Assembly (NCBI RefSeq): GCF_014207355.1
Contig: NZ_JACHEF010000009.1
Location: 1 to 64,000 of the forward strand
Origin: Mesorhizobium sangaii
GTDB taxonomy: Bacteria; Pseudomonadota; Alphaproteobacteria; Rhizobiales; Rhizobiaceae
Direction of reading: 5' to 3'
DNA: 64,000 nt
Under the pieces are notes generated by a model. It was not told where the DNA came from. It made no database searches and saw only the letters and a program-made list of their open reading frames with translations. Within the stretch, counting starts at the first letter, position 1. Each line of letters opens with the position of its first letter. A program made the translations under genes and the position numbers. This document shows positions 25,086 to 34,138 of this stretch, piece after piece.

Positions 25086-26936
25086 TCAATCCAATCTGAC
25101 CGCGGAAAAGTCATGCTCATGCGCATCGCGTGACATGTATCGGCTGAAAGCTGCCAGAAGGGAGGTTGCAAAGGGCTCTCGGACACGACCGCAACGTCGT
25201 ACTTTGTAGACGAAGCTCCCTTTCTCATAGCTCCCGAAATTGCGGAATGCCGTCGCCGGCGCTACGGGGGGCAAAAGATAACCAGCAAGCTCCGTTGCTC
25301 GATCATCTCCATTCGCAGTTCGGGTAGCCTCGATCTTAGTGGCGACGGACTTGTAACCTTTCTTCAATCGCTTCGCGCGTTCGTCCCAAGCTATGCTTGC
25401 AAATCCTTCAAATGCCTCCGACGCGAGCGCATTGATCTCACATTTTCCATCAGGCCGCAGCACAGCCAAATCAAGCACCTTCAGATCAACCGGGGTTGCG
25501 TCCGCGAAGCTGACGAACGCGGATTGCAAGCCGCCATGATCGAAACGCTCTAGCATGAAGCCAAGGCCCGGCTTAATCGCAGGCGGTTCGCCAAGCAGGC
25601 CCTTTTTCACCGGCGCCAGAACCGCGACCTTGAAGTTCTCCTCATAGGCACGGTCTCCTTTCTTCCGCACCATGAGATCACATGGCTGTCCAATGAGAAC
25701 CCAAAGTTTGAGGCTCCTAGAGCCGCCGACCTCGAACAAATCCCCATTGCGGAGCGGGTCGCGGAAAGAGTTTATCAGCTCTCCGGTCTCGTAGAGCTCG
25801 CCGAAACGGAGTTTCGCCAAGCGCTTACTGGCCTCCTCCGGTAATGCACGCGCTACGTCTACCACCTTCTGAACGGTTCTGGCGGCAGTCAAAAAGCTCG
25901 ACAGACTCTGTCTTTGAAGGATTTCATTTTTGACACGATCCTTCTGAACGATGGAGTATAGTCGAAGTAATGTCTCCAACTCGCTTACGCCTTCCTCACC
26001 AGAGGACTTGACGATCATGTGCTCGAAATCGATCGGGTCCAGATTCTTAAACTCGACGAGAGCCCCTTCAAGCGCTCGGTCGAAAGCCCCCGTCGCGATC
26101 GACTTCATTTTCTCGGTATAGATGTTGATCACCGTCCGATAGACGGCTCCATAGAAGGCATCGCCATCTCGAAGGTTTTGCTTCGAAATTGGCATAAAGA
26201 GTTCAAGGCTGAGTTCCTCCTTGGCCGCCAGTTCGCGCCAGGTTGAGACCTCGGTCCCTCTATCAAGGGTGTGAGACAGAATTCCGCAGAACCAGCGCAT
26301 GCCGAAAGCAGCACGATCCTGATCAGCCAACGCCGCAATGATTTGCGTGCCTTTGGTGGAGCCAAGAGCGGCGTCGCTATCCAAGTCTTGGTCGAAGAGG
26401 AACAGGGTACGAGCGTTGACGGTGCAGGCAGTCAGCAACGCCTCACGCCTTTCTGCCCATTGCGCCGGTGTGAGATAGTCGATTGGGAAATCCGCTGGAG
26501 CTAAGTCGCTTACCGCTTGTGGAATATTAATATCCGCGGCCTCTGGGCTGATCACTGACAACGCGGCGCTCAACGCATCGCGCGCGTTTCCCTCTAACGG
26601 CTCCAGCAGCGCCGTAACTTGCTCGAATCGATTAGTGTTGGCTTCGCTGAGATCAACATTTGGGAAATAAGGTGACACTGCATGAACTGCATCCGGCACG
26701 TTATCTAGGATCCGGGTGATCAACGCGGCATCGAGCGGCTTCTGCAGTTCGTCGTCAACGACGACAATCTTTCGAATTTGCAACTCTTGGAAAAGCGCGA
26801 GCAAGCGCTCGCCGACACTGGGCTTCGCCGCCTCGGCCGCTACTTCGTCATCAGGTGCAAGGGGGACGACCGCACCGCCTTCAGCGGGAAGAGGCGCCGC
26901 TGCTACCGGTTCGATTGGAACCTCTTTATTAGCCAC
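25086..26936 (-). CDS. Receiver-like (response-regulator-like) effector of a three-gene operon
   Basis: About 616 residues from a GTG at 26936 that overlaps the end of the upstream kinase gene by 8 nt; an ATG at 26981 is the alternative. After a low-complexity Ala/Pro/Glu-rich start, IRKIVVVDDELQKPLD resembles the beginning of a receiver domain, and RTLFLFDQDLDSDAALGST is the later strand with acidic residues, which would hold the phosphoacceptor Asp. A large alpha-helical region and a C-terminal beta-rich part (LKLWVLIGQPCDLMVRKKG) have no family I can name. No DNA-binding output domain is visible. Co-transcription with a methyltransferase and a double-GHKL protein suggests it is the effector or reader of that system. 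Function inferred only. Confidence 0.65.
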   Translation of the reverse strand: MANKEVPIEPVAAAPLPAEGGAVVPLAPDDEVAAEAAKPSVGERLLALFQELQIRKIVVVDDELQKPLDAALITRILDNVPDAVHAVSPYFPNVDLSEANTNRFEQVTALLEPLEGNARDALSAALSVISPEAADINIPQAVSDLAPADFPIDYLTPAQWAERREALLTACTVNARTLFLFDQDLDSDAALGSTKGTQIIAALADQDRAAFGMRWFCGILSHTLDRGTEVSTWRELAAKEELSLELFMPISKQNLRDGDAFYGAVYRTVINIYTEKMKSIATGAFDRALEGALVEFKNLDPIDFEHMIVKSSGEEGVSELETLLRLYSIVQKDRVKNEILQRQSLSSFLTAARTVQKVVDVARALPEEASKRLAKLRFGELYETGELINSFRDPLRNGDLFEVGGSRSLKLWVLIGQPCDLMVRKKGDRAYEENFKVAVLAPVKKGLLGEPPAIKPGLGFMLERFDHGGLQSAFVSFADATPVDLKVLDLAVLRPDGKCEINALASEAFEGFASIAWDERAKRLKKGYKSVATKIEATRTANGDDRATELAGYLLPPVAPATAFRNFGSYEKGSFVYKVRRCGRVREPFATSLLAAFSRYMSRDAHEHDFSAVRLD

Positions 26937-29415
26937 GACCGACACTCGCCAGATCGACTTCAAAGATAAAGCGGCGCCCATCGGCGTTTCGGTCCGGCAG
27001 AAGCGTTATCTGGCCGCCAATAGACTCCATGATTTGCGCATTGATAAACAACCCGAGCCCCCTCCCTTGCTGTTTGGACTTAAGTGTGACGAATGGCTCA
27101 AATAGCGCTTCTTCTACCGACTTCTCGACACCAGGTCCGTTGTCTGACACATGCAACCGATAAGGTTCATATTCGACGACTATCTCTGGCCGAAAATTCG
27201 GGTCTCTTTTTGCAGTTTCTTTCAGCCAATACTCCGAGTTAAGCAGTAAATTGTCTAGGACTTGTAACATTCGTCCCCGATTCGTCTCAATATCAAAATT
27301 ACTGCCCGTGAGCCTTAGCGAGCAACTGAAATCGTCACCCTCCCAGCGCGTTTTGAAATGTTCCTTTAGCTCCTTCAGGAGGGAGCTTATTTCGATCACT
27401 TCTATTTTGTCTCTTTGATAACGTAGCGATGGTCCGAGATGCCCCACCAACCGACGTAGCGCCGATACTGTCGAGGTTACTTCTTGGCCGAATTGGACGA
27501 GATCCCGGTTTTGAGGACGCGCCGTTTGTCCTTTCTTGATCGCCCCCGACGCCTGCTGCATCAGTCTATCGGTCTGGTTTTGAACTTCATGGGAAAGCGT
27601 TTCGGCGACGAGGCCGAGGCCTGCCAATTCCGTGAAATCATTGAGTTGGTCGGACATAACGTCCAGCCTAGGGGCGAGCGAGCCCACAATGTCCGCTAGA
27701 GCCCGAGCTTGTACGGCGTATTCTTCCATTTCACTGAAAAGCGCGGTTGAAGACTCGAGCGCCGCATTGGCCTCTGTTAGGAGATCTGAAAGCTCCCTCT
27801 CGGCGGCAGAGGACAGTATTGGGGTTTTGTGGATGCGGTCCGTGACTTTTTGAATTCGTTCACGCGCGGACACTGCTCCACCGGATAAAGAGATGGCTCG
27901 CTCTGTGTAGGATGCGAGACGTTCGGCGACGCTAGACGCATCGGCGACCGTTTTCTCTGTGGGACCCAGTGGCCGAGCTTTATCCGCGATCTCCCGCCTA
28001 TATTCATTGAACGTTCGCCTGATCGTCTCGTAAAGATCGCTAACGGTCTTAGGTATTTGCATGACGAGACGCTGAAAATTTTGTGACCATGGATTGGACA
28101 CAAATCCCTCGCGATCAGTCTTCTCCTTCAGGTTTGAATTGTTTTCTTCCGATATGAGGACGAAGCCGAGAACGTTCTGCGGGCGTAGCCCATAGTAGGA
28201 TCCCGCGCTGGTCCACCCTGCGCCCAAGCGAAGCCAGTCTTGGCCGTTAATGCCGTAAGGCCTAATACCAAAGCCGTCGCGGAAGACCTTGATGCCGGCT
28301 TGTCGTTTGACGATTTTCTGCACCTCGTTTGCATTCGTCAGGCCGGCAAGCTTAACCGTCGTTGGATCGTGTCGTAGCAAGAATTCGTCAATTTCGCCCG
28401 AGAAGGGACCAGGGTCGGCGGTAACACGACGATCGTCTCCGTTTGCAGACGCAATGGTATCGACGTCGCCCAATGAGGAGAGTGCGACACTGTAGCTGAA
28501 GGTTGCAAAACGCACTTTGTCGTCAGGATAGTGCAGAGACACCGGCAGCGGTTTCTTCAGAAGATAGTCGAAAAATGCGCGGCCATGGTCGCGCGAAATC
28601 AGTGCGCTGAAAGCATCCGGATCATTCCCCAAGAGCTTGGCGAGCCTAATTTCACCGTCAATTGTGAGCTGGCCTTCAAGAAACTTGAAAAAGAACCGCC
28701 CGACAGCTGCACTCCTTACCCGCTGCGATACCTGACCTAAGTCAATTGGCCGCCCATTGATCTTGAGCGTCACCAGGAACGGGCGAGCCTCAGGAAAAGG
28801 AGAGATTATTTGAGAGAGATCTGTGACCAGCTGGTCTGCTGCGCTCCCTTCCCAAACATTGGGATTGCGGAGGCCAGATATCGCCAAGAGCGTGCCTTTG
28901 GCTCTCTCCGGTTCGGTCTTCGTCTCGATTGAAACCGGCACGTCGCTGAGTTTGCGATTGTCCGTAAAAGAGGCCCAGGAAAAGGACACCCGGGAGCTGC
29001 CACCGCTTCCGTCTTTTCGGGTGACCATCTCAAGGTTCTCCCCGAGCTTCTGGGTGCTAAGACGTCCAAGGCCCTTGTCCCCAAGTGGCGTGCGTCCCTT
29101 GGGTGTCTTCCCTCCATTTGATTTCATTTGGCGTTTGGTCGAGAGCGAGATCATCAGCCAGCCGCTTTTGATCTCCCCCTCGTTCATTCCGAAGCCGTCG
29201 TCTTCGATCGTAACGAACCCGCGAGCGTTGGGATATTTGGTCGTCGCTGCCGGGAGGAAATCTTTCGTGTTTACTGCGACGTTCGCATAAGTCGCATCGG
29301 CATCGTATGCGTTTTTGACGAGCTCGACGATTGCTGTCACCTCGTCGGAGACAAGCTCTTCGCCGAGTTGCCGCACGACTGCAGCGCTGACATCGAAATG
29401 AGGCTGGTCCACCAT
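26929..29415 (-). CDS. Double-GHKL protein: Hsp90/MORC-like ATPase plus histidine-kinase-like domain
   Basis: 828 residues from ATG 29415, which follows the methyltransferase stop after 1 nt. The N-terminal GHKL domain shows IVELVKNAYDADA (30-42), EDDGFGMNEG (71-80) and DKGLGRLSTQKLGE (113-126), as in Hsp90/MORC-type ATPases. The middle is helical. The C-terminal part has an H-box-like VAETLSHEVQNQTDRL and a second GHKL domain with HVSDNGPGV, LFEPFVTLK and GRGLGLFINAQIME, as in sensor histidine kinases. No membrane segments, so cytoplasmic. The frame is fused to the next gene by overlap. The combination resembles GHKL proteins associated with restriction-like systems; the receiver-like partner suggests phosphotransfer. 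The specific function is unproven. Confidence 0.78.
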   Translation of the reverse strand: MVDQPHFDVSAAVVRQLGEELVSDEVTAIVELVKNAYDADATYANVAVNTKDFLPAATTKYPNARGFVTIEDDGFGMNEGEIKSGWLMISLSTKRQMKSNGGKTPKGRTPLGDKGLGRLSTQKLGENLEMVTRKDGSGGSSRVSFSWASFTDNRKLSDVPVSIETKTEPERAKGTLLAISGLRNPNVWEGSAADQLVTDLSQIISPFPEARPFLVTLKINGRPIDLGQVSQRVRSAAVGRFFFKFLEGQLTIDGEIRLAKLLGNDPDAFSALISRDHGRAFFDYLLKKPLPVSLHYPDDKVRFATFSYSVALSSLGDVDTIASANGDDRRVTADPGPFSGEIDEFLLRHDPTTVKLAGLTNANEVQKIVKRQAGIKVFRDGFGIRPYGINGQDWLRLGAGWTSAGSYYGLRPQNVLGFVLISEENNSNLKEKTDREGFVSNPWSQNFQRLVMQIPKTVSDLYETIRRTFNEYRREIADKARPLGPTEKTVADASSVAERLASYTERAISLSGGAVSARERIQKVTDRIHKTPILSSAAERELSDLLTEANAALESSTALFSEMEEYAVQARALADIVGSLAPRLDVMSDQLNDFTELAGLGLVAETLSHEVQNQTDRLMQQASGAIKKGQTARPQNRDLVQFGQEVTSTVSALRRLVGHLGPSLRYQRDKIEVIEISSLLKELKEHFKTRWEGDDFSCSLRLTGSNFDIETNRGRMLQVLDNLLLNSEYWLKETAKRDPNFRPEIVVEYEPYRLHVSDNGPGVEKSVEEALFEPFVTLKSKQQGRGLGLFINAQIMESIGGQITLLPDRNADGRRFIFEVDLASVGRG

Positions 29416-29416
29416 G

Positions 29417-30799
29417 TTATTGATCGATCTTGCGAACCAGCAGGATCCTCTCCTCGCGCATGGTCGCCGAGCTGGCATTGCGGTCAGGCATGCGTTTGTG
29501 ATGAATTGTTCTGGTCAATATCTTCAAGACCAAACATCCCTGCTCTTCGAGCAGCTCTTGCAACACAATATCAGTTGGCACCTGCTTGCCGCCGATGTTC
29601 CGATTGCCCACTGTCCACACCATATACGCATTGGCTTTTGCCGCATTGGCAATGCTCACAAGGCTGGCCGCGAAATCGCCGTAGAAACGGAGGAGCCGCT
29701 TTCGACCATCCGCCGGACTGCAAGGGAGATTGTCCGCAAAATCCCTCAGCGTTACAGAAGACGCAAGAAGACGCTCCTCAGCCCAGCTGTTGTCGTGCAA
29801 AATGCCTCCAAGACTTCGCCTATCAATCTCGTGCGTAGTGCGCAGCGTTTCACGATCGGCTGCGGAATCGATATCTTGGAAATCGATCCAATGCAGCGGC
29901 AGGTAAGAATGTTGCCCGTAGGTAACAGTAGTTAGATTATCACCGTATGGTGGAGATGTCATAATAAGGTCAAATGACTTATCCCCAAACTTATCGGAAA
30001 TTTCACGAGTATCCCCACTATTTACTTCCGTCACGCCGACATATTTTCCAGATTTTACGCGAGACCGGCGGCGCAGCTCCGCTCGAAATTCCAAAAAGCT
30101 TTCCGCATTGACGGCCCCTATCTCGAGGAACATTGAAATAGGTGAGAGAATACGCTTTGCGATGTCTTCGGCAGCTCTAGCATGCAATTTGTAGGTCGAC
30201 GTTCGATCGTTGCTGGTCAGGCGCACCGTCTCCGCTAGTGTGACCCAAAGAAACCGACGGACCCAAAGATTCGATTGTCGACGGATTGCGCGACGCAGGC
30301 GAGATAGTTCAACGCTGACAGAGGCTTGGAACCACTTCTCCCGGTTCATAAGTTCGCATTCGATGCTCTCCCGTCGGTCTGAGGCTGCTTCTCGCGCGAC
30401 TTGGCCTACAATCGCTCCGATGGTGAATTCAGTACAACGAGCGGTTCGAACTCTGCTGATAAGGACGGCAAGGGGATTTACATCGTTACCGTAGACATCG
30501 AGCCCGAAATGCATACCTGAGACAAGAGAGGTGCCGGAGCCGACAAACGGATCGTACATCGACCGTATCGACGGCTTTGCCTCCAAAATGGATGCCAAGA
30601 GGCGGCGCTGCACAAGGGGCACCATCATGGCCGGATATTGAAAGATGCAGTGAGCACTGTCGCGCCTGTCGCGATCCTTCAACGACCAAAAGTCTTCGTC
30701 GGTCTCATGATCCTTGATCAGTTTCAAAAGACGATTATCTGTTAATTCGTCCAATTCCCGAGTGGGAGGCGTATGGCTTATGGGTCGGTGGAGATTCAT
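29417..30799 (-). CDS. DNA methyltransferase (N6-adenine or N4-cytosine type)
   Basis: 460 residues from ATG 30799 (GGGGGA upstream); the frame is open to 31012. Motif I YDPFVGSGTSLV (82-93) with YGNDVNPLA binds AdoMet; catalytic motif IV is IMTSPPYGDNL (about 310-320). The order motif I before motif IV and the SPPY form point to a gamma/beta-type amino methyltransferase acting on DNA. It is the first gene of an operon with the double-GHKL and receiver-like genes. No separate restriction endonuclease is encoded with it, which sets this apart from a classic restriction-modification pair. The region 30800-31140 upstream holds no other gene. Confidence 0.82.
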   Translation of the reverse strand: MNLHRPISHTPPTRELDELTDNRLLKLIKDHETDEDFWSLKDRDRRDSAHCIFQYPAMMVPLVQRRLLASILEAKPSIRSMYDPFVGSGTSLVSGMHFGLDVYGNDVNPLAVLISRVRTARCTEFTIGAIVGQVAREAASDRRESIECELMNREKWFQASVSVELSRLRRAIRRQSNLWVRRFLWVTLAETVRLTSNDRTSTYKLHARAAEDIAKRILSPISMFLEIGAVNAESFLEFRAELRRRSRVKSGKYVGVTEVNSGDTREISDKFGDKSFDLIMTSPPYGDNLTTVTYGQHSYLPLHWIDFQDIDSAADRETLRTTHEIDRRSLGGILHDNSWAEERLLASSVTLRDFADNLPCSPADGRKRLLRFYGDFAASLVSIANAAKANAYMVWTVGNRNIGGKQVPTDIVLQELLEEQGCLVLKILTRTIHHKRMPDRNASSATMREERILLVRKIDQ

Positions 30800-31200
30800 T
30801 TGGCAAGGTCCCCCAAAACTATATGGGCGCCTGGCCACCGTTGTCGCGAACATCACTTTCGCAGCACGTACTCCCGCCCTTAGCTTACGCGTTTTAGCGG
30901 AAAAAGCGACTCTGTGAAGGCGAAATCGGTTCTCGATCGATTCAGCTTCACTATATTCATCGATCTTGCCGGCGTGGCCGGAACGCCGCAAGACAACGGC
31001 GCGCACAAGCATTTGGAATTTATGCCGCTATCCATTTACCGAACGGCTCTTGCTATCCGTTGCGTCTCGTTGGCGCAAATGGGCGTCGCCCAGCCTTAGA
31101 AAGGCGCTCCCTGATCGTAGTGGAGAGCTGGATCGGGAAATTTGGACAGGGGTTATAAGTGGAATTTCTGCCTGAACACGGCATAGAAGGAGGAGAGACC

Positions 31201-31512
31201 ATGACGAAACGCCCCCGCCGTAATCACAGCCCTGAGTTCAAGGCGAAAGTTGCGCTTGCTGCAATCCGCGGCGAGCGGACCCTTATCGAGCTGTCGCAGC
31301 AATTCGATGTGCATCCCAACCAGATCAAGCAATGGAAGGACCTTCTCCTGGAGGGAGCATCTGGGGTGTTTGGCGCGGATGCGAAAGCCGAACCGGCGGC
31401 ACCGATCGTGGACGTGAAGACGCTGCATGCGAAGATCGGCGAACTGACGCTGGAGAACGATTTTTTAGAGGGAGCGCTCAACAAGGCCGGGCTGTTGGGC
31501 GCAAAGAAATGA
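31201..31512 (+). CDS. IS3-family OrfA
   Basis: 103 residues with a helix-turn-helix (HSPEFKAKVALAAIRGERTL, LSQQFDVHPNQIKQWKDLL) and a leucine-zipper tail (LHAKIGELTLENDFLEGAL). It starts at ATG 31201 after GGAGGAG. It binds the IS ends. Confidence 0.92.
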   Translation: MTKRPRRNHSPEFKAKVALAAIRGERTLIELSQQFDVHPNQIKQWKDLLLEGASGVFGADAKAEPAAPIVDVKTLHAKIGELTLENDFLEGALNKAGLLGAKK

Positions 31513-32339
31513 TCGACCACAACCACGCTCTGTCGCTCACCCGGCAGGCCCGCGCGCTCGGGATCAGCCGGGGCAGCGTCTATTATCTGCCGCGACCTCC
31601 CTCGGCCGCCGATCTTGCGCTGATGCGCCGGATCGACAGATTGCATCTCGACTACCCCTTTGCGGGAAGCCGGATGCTGCAAGGGCTTTTGAATGCGGAG
31701 GGCCACAGCGTTGGCCGGCGTCACGTCGCCACGCTGATGAGGAAGATGGGCATCGAGGCTCTTTACCGTCGCCCCAACACCTCGAAGCCGACGCCGGGCC
31801 ACAAGGTCTATCCCTACCTCTTGCGCAATCTGCCGGTCATCCGACCCAACCAGGCCTGGGCGATGGACATCACCTACTTCCCGATGGCGCGGGGCTTCGT
31901 CTATCTGGCCGCCGTCGTCGATTGGTTCAGCCGACGCGTGCTGGCCTGGCGGCTGTCGATCACGTTGGAGGCCGCGTTCTGCATCGAGGCCGTCGAAGAG
32001 GCGCTGGCCCGATACGGCACGCCCGACATCTTCAACACTGACCAGGGAAGCCAGTTCACCTCCATCGACTTCATCAAGACCCTGACGGATGCCGACGTGA
32101 AAATCAGCATGGACGGAAAAGGGGCCTGGCGCGACAACGTCTTCGTCGAGCGGCTATGGAGGACTATCAAATATGAGGAGGTCTACCTGCATGCCTGTAC
32201 CAGCGTGCCGGAGGCCCGCACCGCGATCGCCCGGTATCTGATCTTTTACAATACCAGACGTCCTCATTCATCGCTTGACCGGAAGACCCCGGATCAGGCC
32301 TACTTCAACACGCCGAAGCCAATCCTCGCAGCGGCATGA
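31509..32339 (+). CDS. IS3-family OrfB transposase (DDE integrase)
   Basis: 276 residues. HTH_21 region (YPFAGSRMLQGLLNAEG) followed by an rve integrase core: MDITYFPMARGFVYLAAVVD, FNTDQGSQFTS and a final acidic WRDNVFVERLWRTIKYEEVY. The start overlaps orfA as ATGA, so translation is probably coupled or frameshifted to give OrfAB. Intact. Confidence 0.94.
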   Translation: MIDHNHALSLTRQARALGISRGSVYYLPRPPSAADLALMRRIDRLHLDYPFAGSRMLQGLLNAEGHSVGRRHVATLMRKMGIEALYRRPNTSKPTPGHKVYPYLLRNLPVIRPNQAWAMDITYFPMARGFVYLAAVVDWFSRRVLAWRLSITLEAAFCIEAVEEALARYGTPDIFNTDQGSQFTSIDFIKTLTDADVKISMDGKGAWRDNVFVERLWRTIKYEEVYLHACTSVPEARTAIARYLIFYNTRRPHSSLDRKTPDQAYFNTPKPILAAA

Positions 32340-32374
32340 CAGAGGCAGAAACCCACTTACAAAACCCCGCCAAA

Positions 32375-32786
32375 CTGTTCAGACAAACGAAGCCAGCTCT
32401 TTGCATCACACCAAGCCGCTCACCTGGAACAGGCTTCGCGACACTAATCCCATAGCGCGTGGCCGCGTCAGCGGGTTCGCTCAATCCGGCTCACATGGGG
32501 GTGTTAGGGTCAAGGGGGATTTCAGCGGCACATATGCAAAACTCCTATGGCTCTATTCCGGTATCCAGGTCCGAGCCCGATTCCCTGACTTGGTCGTTTC
32601 CGCACCAGGTCAAACTCACATTCGGTCGTCGCGCCAAGCGACTGCACCAATATCCCGCTTGCGGCGGGCAAGGCTCAAGAGGACGAGACCCTTCTTAAAT
32701 TCGGCTGTTTAAGCCATGCCGGATTTCGATTCGTCCGCCTGGATCCGCCGAGACTGATCGGGTCTCGGTAGATTGCTTCAATCCAT
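32375..32786. other. No recognisable gene
   Basis: About 410 bp between the IS3 right end and the decayed IS110 element. Short frames only; nothing with a recognisable domain or promoter. Confidence 0.4.
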
Positions 32787-33969
32787 TCAGATTATCTTCG
32801 AGGCGCTCTTCACGATGGCGCCTTCGATGACAACGCCGGCGTTCACATATTTCCACAGAGCGACCAGCAGCTTTCTCGCCAACGCGACGATCGTCGTCTT
32901 GCGCAGGCGTCCGTCGTTGCGTTTGACGCGGTCATGGAACCAACGCGCCAGGGCCGAACCCGGCTGATGTCGCAGCCACAGCCATGCAAGTTGGACCATT
33001 GTTGTCCGCAGACGCGGATTGCCGGCTTTGGACACGCCTTGCTCGCGCGCGACCGATCCGCTTTGCCAGGGCGTTGGCGCCAACCCTGCGTAAGCCGCGA
33101 TCTGCCTTCGGTTGTCGAAGCTCCGATAAAGCCCTTCTGACTATAGAACGGCGGCAAATTCCGGACCGATCCCTCTCAGTTCGATCAACATCGTCTTTGG
33201 CGCCGGTGTTCCTTGGATCTTTACTGTCGGGGCGAGCAAGGCGTCCCGCTCAGCCTCGACGGCCTTGATCTGCGCGATCAGAAGCTCAAGCCGATCAAGT
33301 TCACGGCTGACCTGACCCTTGAGATGCGGCGGCAACGGACGTCCATCGCCGGTCTTCAACTCATCGAGCCGCTGCCGTCGGTTGCAGCGCAACGGCTCGT
33401 AGCCGGAGACTCCCTGGCAGAACAGCAAACCTTTGATCCGGTTGACATGCTGAATCCGCTCGACGGTCAGCGTCTTGCGCTCACGGCAAAGGCGGCGGCT
33501 ATCTTCATCTTCGGGTGTCGGCGCCCTAACCATTGCGCAGACGCGCGGTTCGCCGCGCTTGTAAGCCAGCAGCGCGCGAACCAAAGCCTCGCCGTCAATC
33601 CTATCGGTCTTGGCCCGTCGCCGGCGGCGTGAGGTCGCAATCGAGGCCGGATCGACAACGTAGCTTTCGATCTGTTCGCTCCGCAGCGAGCGATGGATCC
33701 AGAAATCCGTCCAGTCCCGCCTCCTGAATGACGATGATCGGGAACGATTTCCCCATCCGCGCGAACGCCTTTTCCCTGAGCTCCGAAAAGCGCGCCAGCA
33801 GCGCAGCGATGTCTCCAGCCGATACGCTGTGCTTCGACATCTTCTCGCCACCGCCGGGCGACAACGACGTGATCAGCCAAGTTGAACGGCTAAGTTCCAA
33901 TGAGACGAAAATGGCGCCAAGATTGGTTCGGATAACGGTCGGTTCTTCGCGGTCGGGATCGAGTGACAT
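32787..33969 (-). pseudogene. IS110-family transposase with one frameshift and an amber stop
   Basis: The N-terminus starts at 33969 and includes FVSLELSRSTWLITSLSPGG; after a shift near 33705 the frame continues with IVQEAG-type sequence, KTDRIDGEALVRALLAYKRG and LRGIGPEFAAVL. An in-frame TAG at 33141-33143 interrupts it; the same frame then resumes with EGLYRSFDNRRQIAAYAGL, PTPWQSGSVAREQGVSKAGN and ends at 32787. Without these lesions it would be a complete IS110-type enzyme of a different subgroup from the other copies here. Confidence 0.8.
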
Positions 33970-34138
33970 TGGTCGCCTCCAGGTTGAGCGGATATGCGTC
34001 CTCAGTCTGCCTGCTGAGCTGGTCGCTATCCACGCCCCATGGGATCTTCAATGAGGTCGCGCATCGCGCCAAGCCAGACCATCACCGCCGCGCGACCTCA
34101 CAGAACCCTCCAGATTCCCCTTTTGGCTTGATTGTGAT

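Larger units (their letters stand above)
31141..32374 (+). mobile_element. IS3-family element
   Basis: Imperfect inverted ends of about 30 bp: the left end 31141-31172 (TTTGGACAGGGG...TTTCTGCC) pairs with the right end 32344-32374 (GGCAGAAACCCAC...CCAAA). Both orfA and orfB are intact and overlap by 4 nt. I did not find a clear target duplication. Confidence 0.8.

Noticed and set aside
29570..29590. TGGCAC followed by TTGC inside the methyltransferase gene
   Set aside because: Spacing is one base short of the sigma-54 consensus and the site is inside an unrelated coding region.
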